Of a DNA stretch of 33,356 nt, positions 32,826 to 33,356 are shown in pieces. The position numbers and the translations under genes are program-made. Below the pieces are notes generated by a model. The model did no database searches. It saw nothing but the letters and a program-made list of their open reading frames with translations, and had not been told where the DNA came from. Location of the stretch: contig NZ_RJVR01000272.1 of NCBI RefSeq assembly GCF_003999195.1, positions 1-33,356 on the forward strand. The letters run 5' to 3'. The stretch's first letter is position 1; every line of letters starts with the position of its first letter. The DNA is from Streptomyces soli. Lineage in GTDB: Bacteria > Actinomycetota > Actinomycetes > Streptomycetales > Streptomycetaceae.

Positions 32826-33356
32826 TCAGGGTAGCGAGGTGGGCAGCCCGAAGGGTGCGAAGTGGTCGGGGCCGAGGAATGAGGTGATCTCGGCGATGTG
32901 CTCGCCGCGCAGGGTCAGCACTGTGATCGACCAGGCGACGTGTGGGCCGGCGTCGTCGTTGCCAACGTAGAACGCCACGGTCGGCTGGCCGTTCGCGCTG
33001 GCCACGAGGTGGCGCCAGCTTGGGCAACGGTTCATGGGGACCTGCACGGCGAAGTCGGTGACGGCCTCAAGGCCGTGGTACCAGTGCGGCAGCGGCGGCA
33101 TCGACCAGGTGACGTCCTCGGTGAGCAGCGCGACCAGGGCGTCGGCGTCGCCGCGTTCCAGGGCGGTGGCGTACCGGGTGACGATCTCCCGCACCCGGGG
33201 GTCGCCGATCTGGCGCAGCGTCTGCTGCTGGGTACGGGAGGGAACCTTCTCCGCGACAATCTTGCGGGCTCGCGCCAGCGCGGAGTTCACGGACGTGGTC
33301 GAGGTGTCCATCATCGTGGCGATCTCGGCGGCGGAGAATCCGAGGACCTCGAACAG
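32826..33356 (-). CDS. ECF sigma factor with SnoaL-like C-terminal domain (5' part outside window)
   Basis: The frame runs off the window end. Its first visible residues, LFEVLGFSAAEIATMMDTST followed by VNSALARARK, are the helix-turn-helix of sigma-70 region 4.2. After a linker (about 30 residues) comes a SnoaL/NTF2-like domain: ETVTRYATALERGD-like helix (VREIVTRYATALERGDADAL), VALLTEDVTWSMPPLPHWYHG, and a strand-rich end with HIAEITSFLGPDHFAPFGLP. This fusion is typical of SigG/SigJ-like ECF factors, which lack a classical anti-sigma partner and use the C-terminal domain for control. The start and region 2 are not visible. Internal Met codons near 33314 should not be taken as the start. Confidence 0.88.
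   Translation of the reverse strand: MFEVLGFSAAEIATMMDTSTTSVNSALARARKIVAEKVPSRTQQQTLRQIGDPRVREIVTRYATALERGDADALVALLTEDVTWSMPPLPHWYHGLEAVTDFAVQVPMNRCPSWRHLVASANGQPTVAFYVGNDDAGPHVAWSITVLTLRGEHIAEITSFLGPDHFAPFGLPTSLP

Overview
The window is high-GC actinobacterial chromosome, almost certainly Streptomyces or a close relative. The evidence is strong third-codon G/C bias, GTG starts, a DasR-type N-acetylglucosamine PTS locus laid out like nagF-nagE1-nagE2 of Streptomyces coelicolor, class E and class F sortases, a Streptomyces-type 'HVDL' leader peptide, and short palindromic intergenic repeats. Most of it is core genome. The ends (about 2.5-3.0 kb and 32.5-32.8 kb) carry gene debris.

Left part (1-6.5 kb): three tandem RDD-family membrane proteins; a small membrane protein on the minus strand; a decayed fragment of an immune inhibitor A (M6) peptidase; a small conserved protein; the minus-strand NAD-salvage pair pncB-pncA; and, divergent from it, clpS with a translationally coupled DUF2017 gene.

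Cysteine block (6.8-11.5 kb): an amino-acid permease, then mec (JAMM peptidase), a Cys-containing leader peptide, cysO (MoaD/ThiS-like sulfur carrier), cysM and an MBL-fold hydrolase. These genes build cysteine on the CysO thiocarboxylate and release it with Mec. CysO here has 20 residues after its Gly-Gly, so it would have to be trimmed before it can be activated. Gene order resembles pncB1/clpS/DUF2017/mec/cysO/cysM/MBL/rph/rdgB of Mycobacterium tuberculosis, with rph and rdgB now about 10 kb further on and inverted.

Sugar uptake (11.5-14.6 kb): two minus-strand EIIC permeases (nagE2- and nagE1-like) and a divergent EIIB (nagF-like), with three near-consensus dre sites for DasR in the two regulatory gaps. 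The general PTS proteins and EIIA must be elsewhere.

Centre (14.7-24.6 kb): a three-gene ABC-2 exporter (minus), a class A penicillin-binding protein, a GroES-like protein and a DUF3618 protein (minus), Bcp peroxiredoxin, tRNA-Leu(UAG), rdgB, a small lipoprotein, rph and a class V aminotransferase.

Right part (24.6-33.4 kb): an SGNH hydrolase coupled to the aminotransferase; a DUF445 membrane protein; a class E sortase whose reading frame is broken twice; a small membrane protein; a short YidC/Oxa1 paralogue; a fumarylacetoacetate-hydrolase-family enzyme; an operon of a Gly/Val-rich surface protein with repeated EKQW motifs and a class F sortase; a 5'-truncated HAD phosphatase; and the 3' part of an ECF sigma factor with a SnoaL-like tail, cut by the window end.

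The most distinctive observations are the CysO tail beside its JAMM peptidase, the leader peptide placed between mec and cysO, and the EKQW/GGV surface protein beside its sortase. No complete undescribed defence or mobile system was found.
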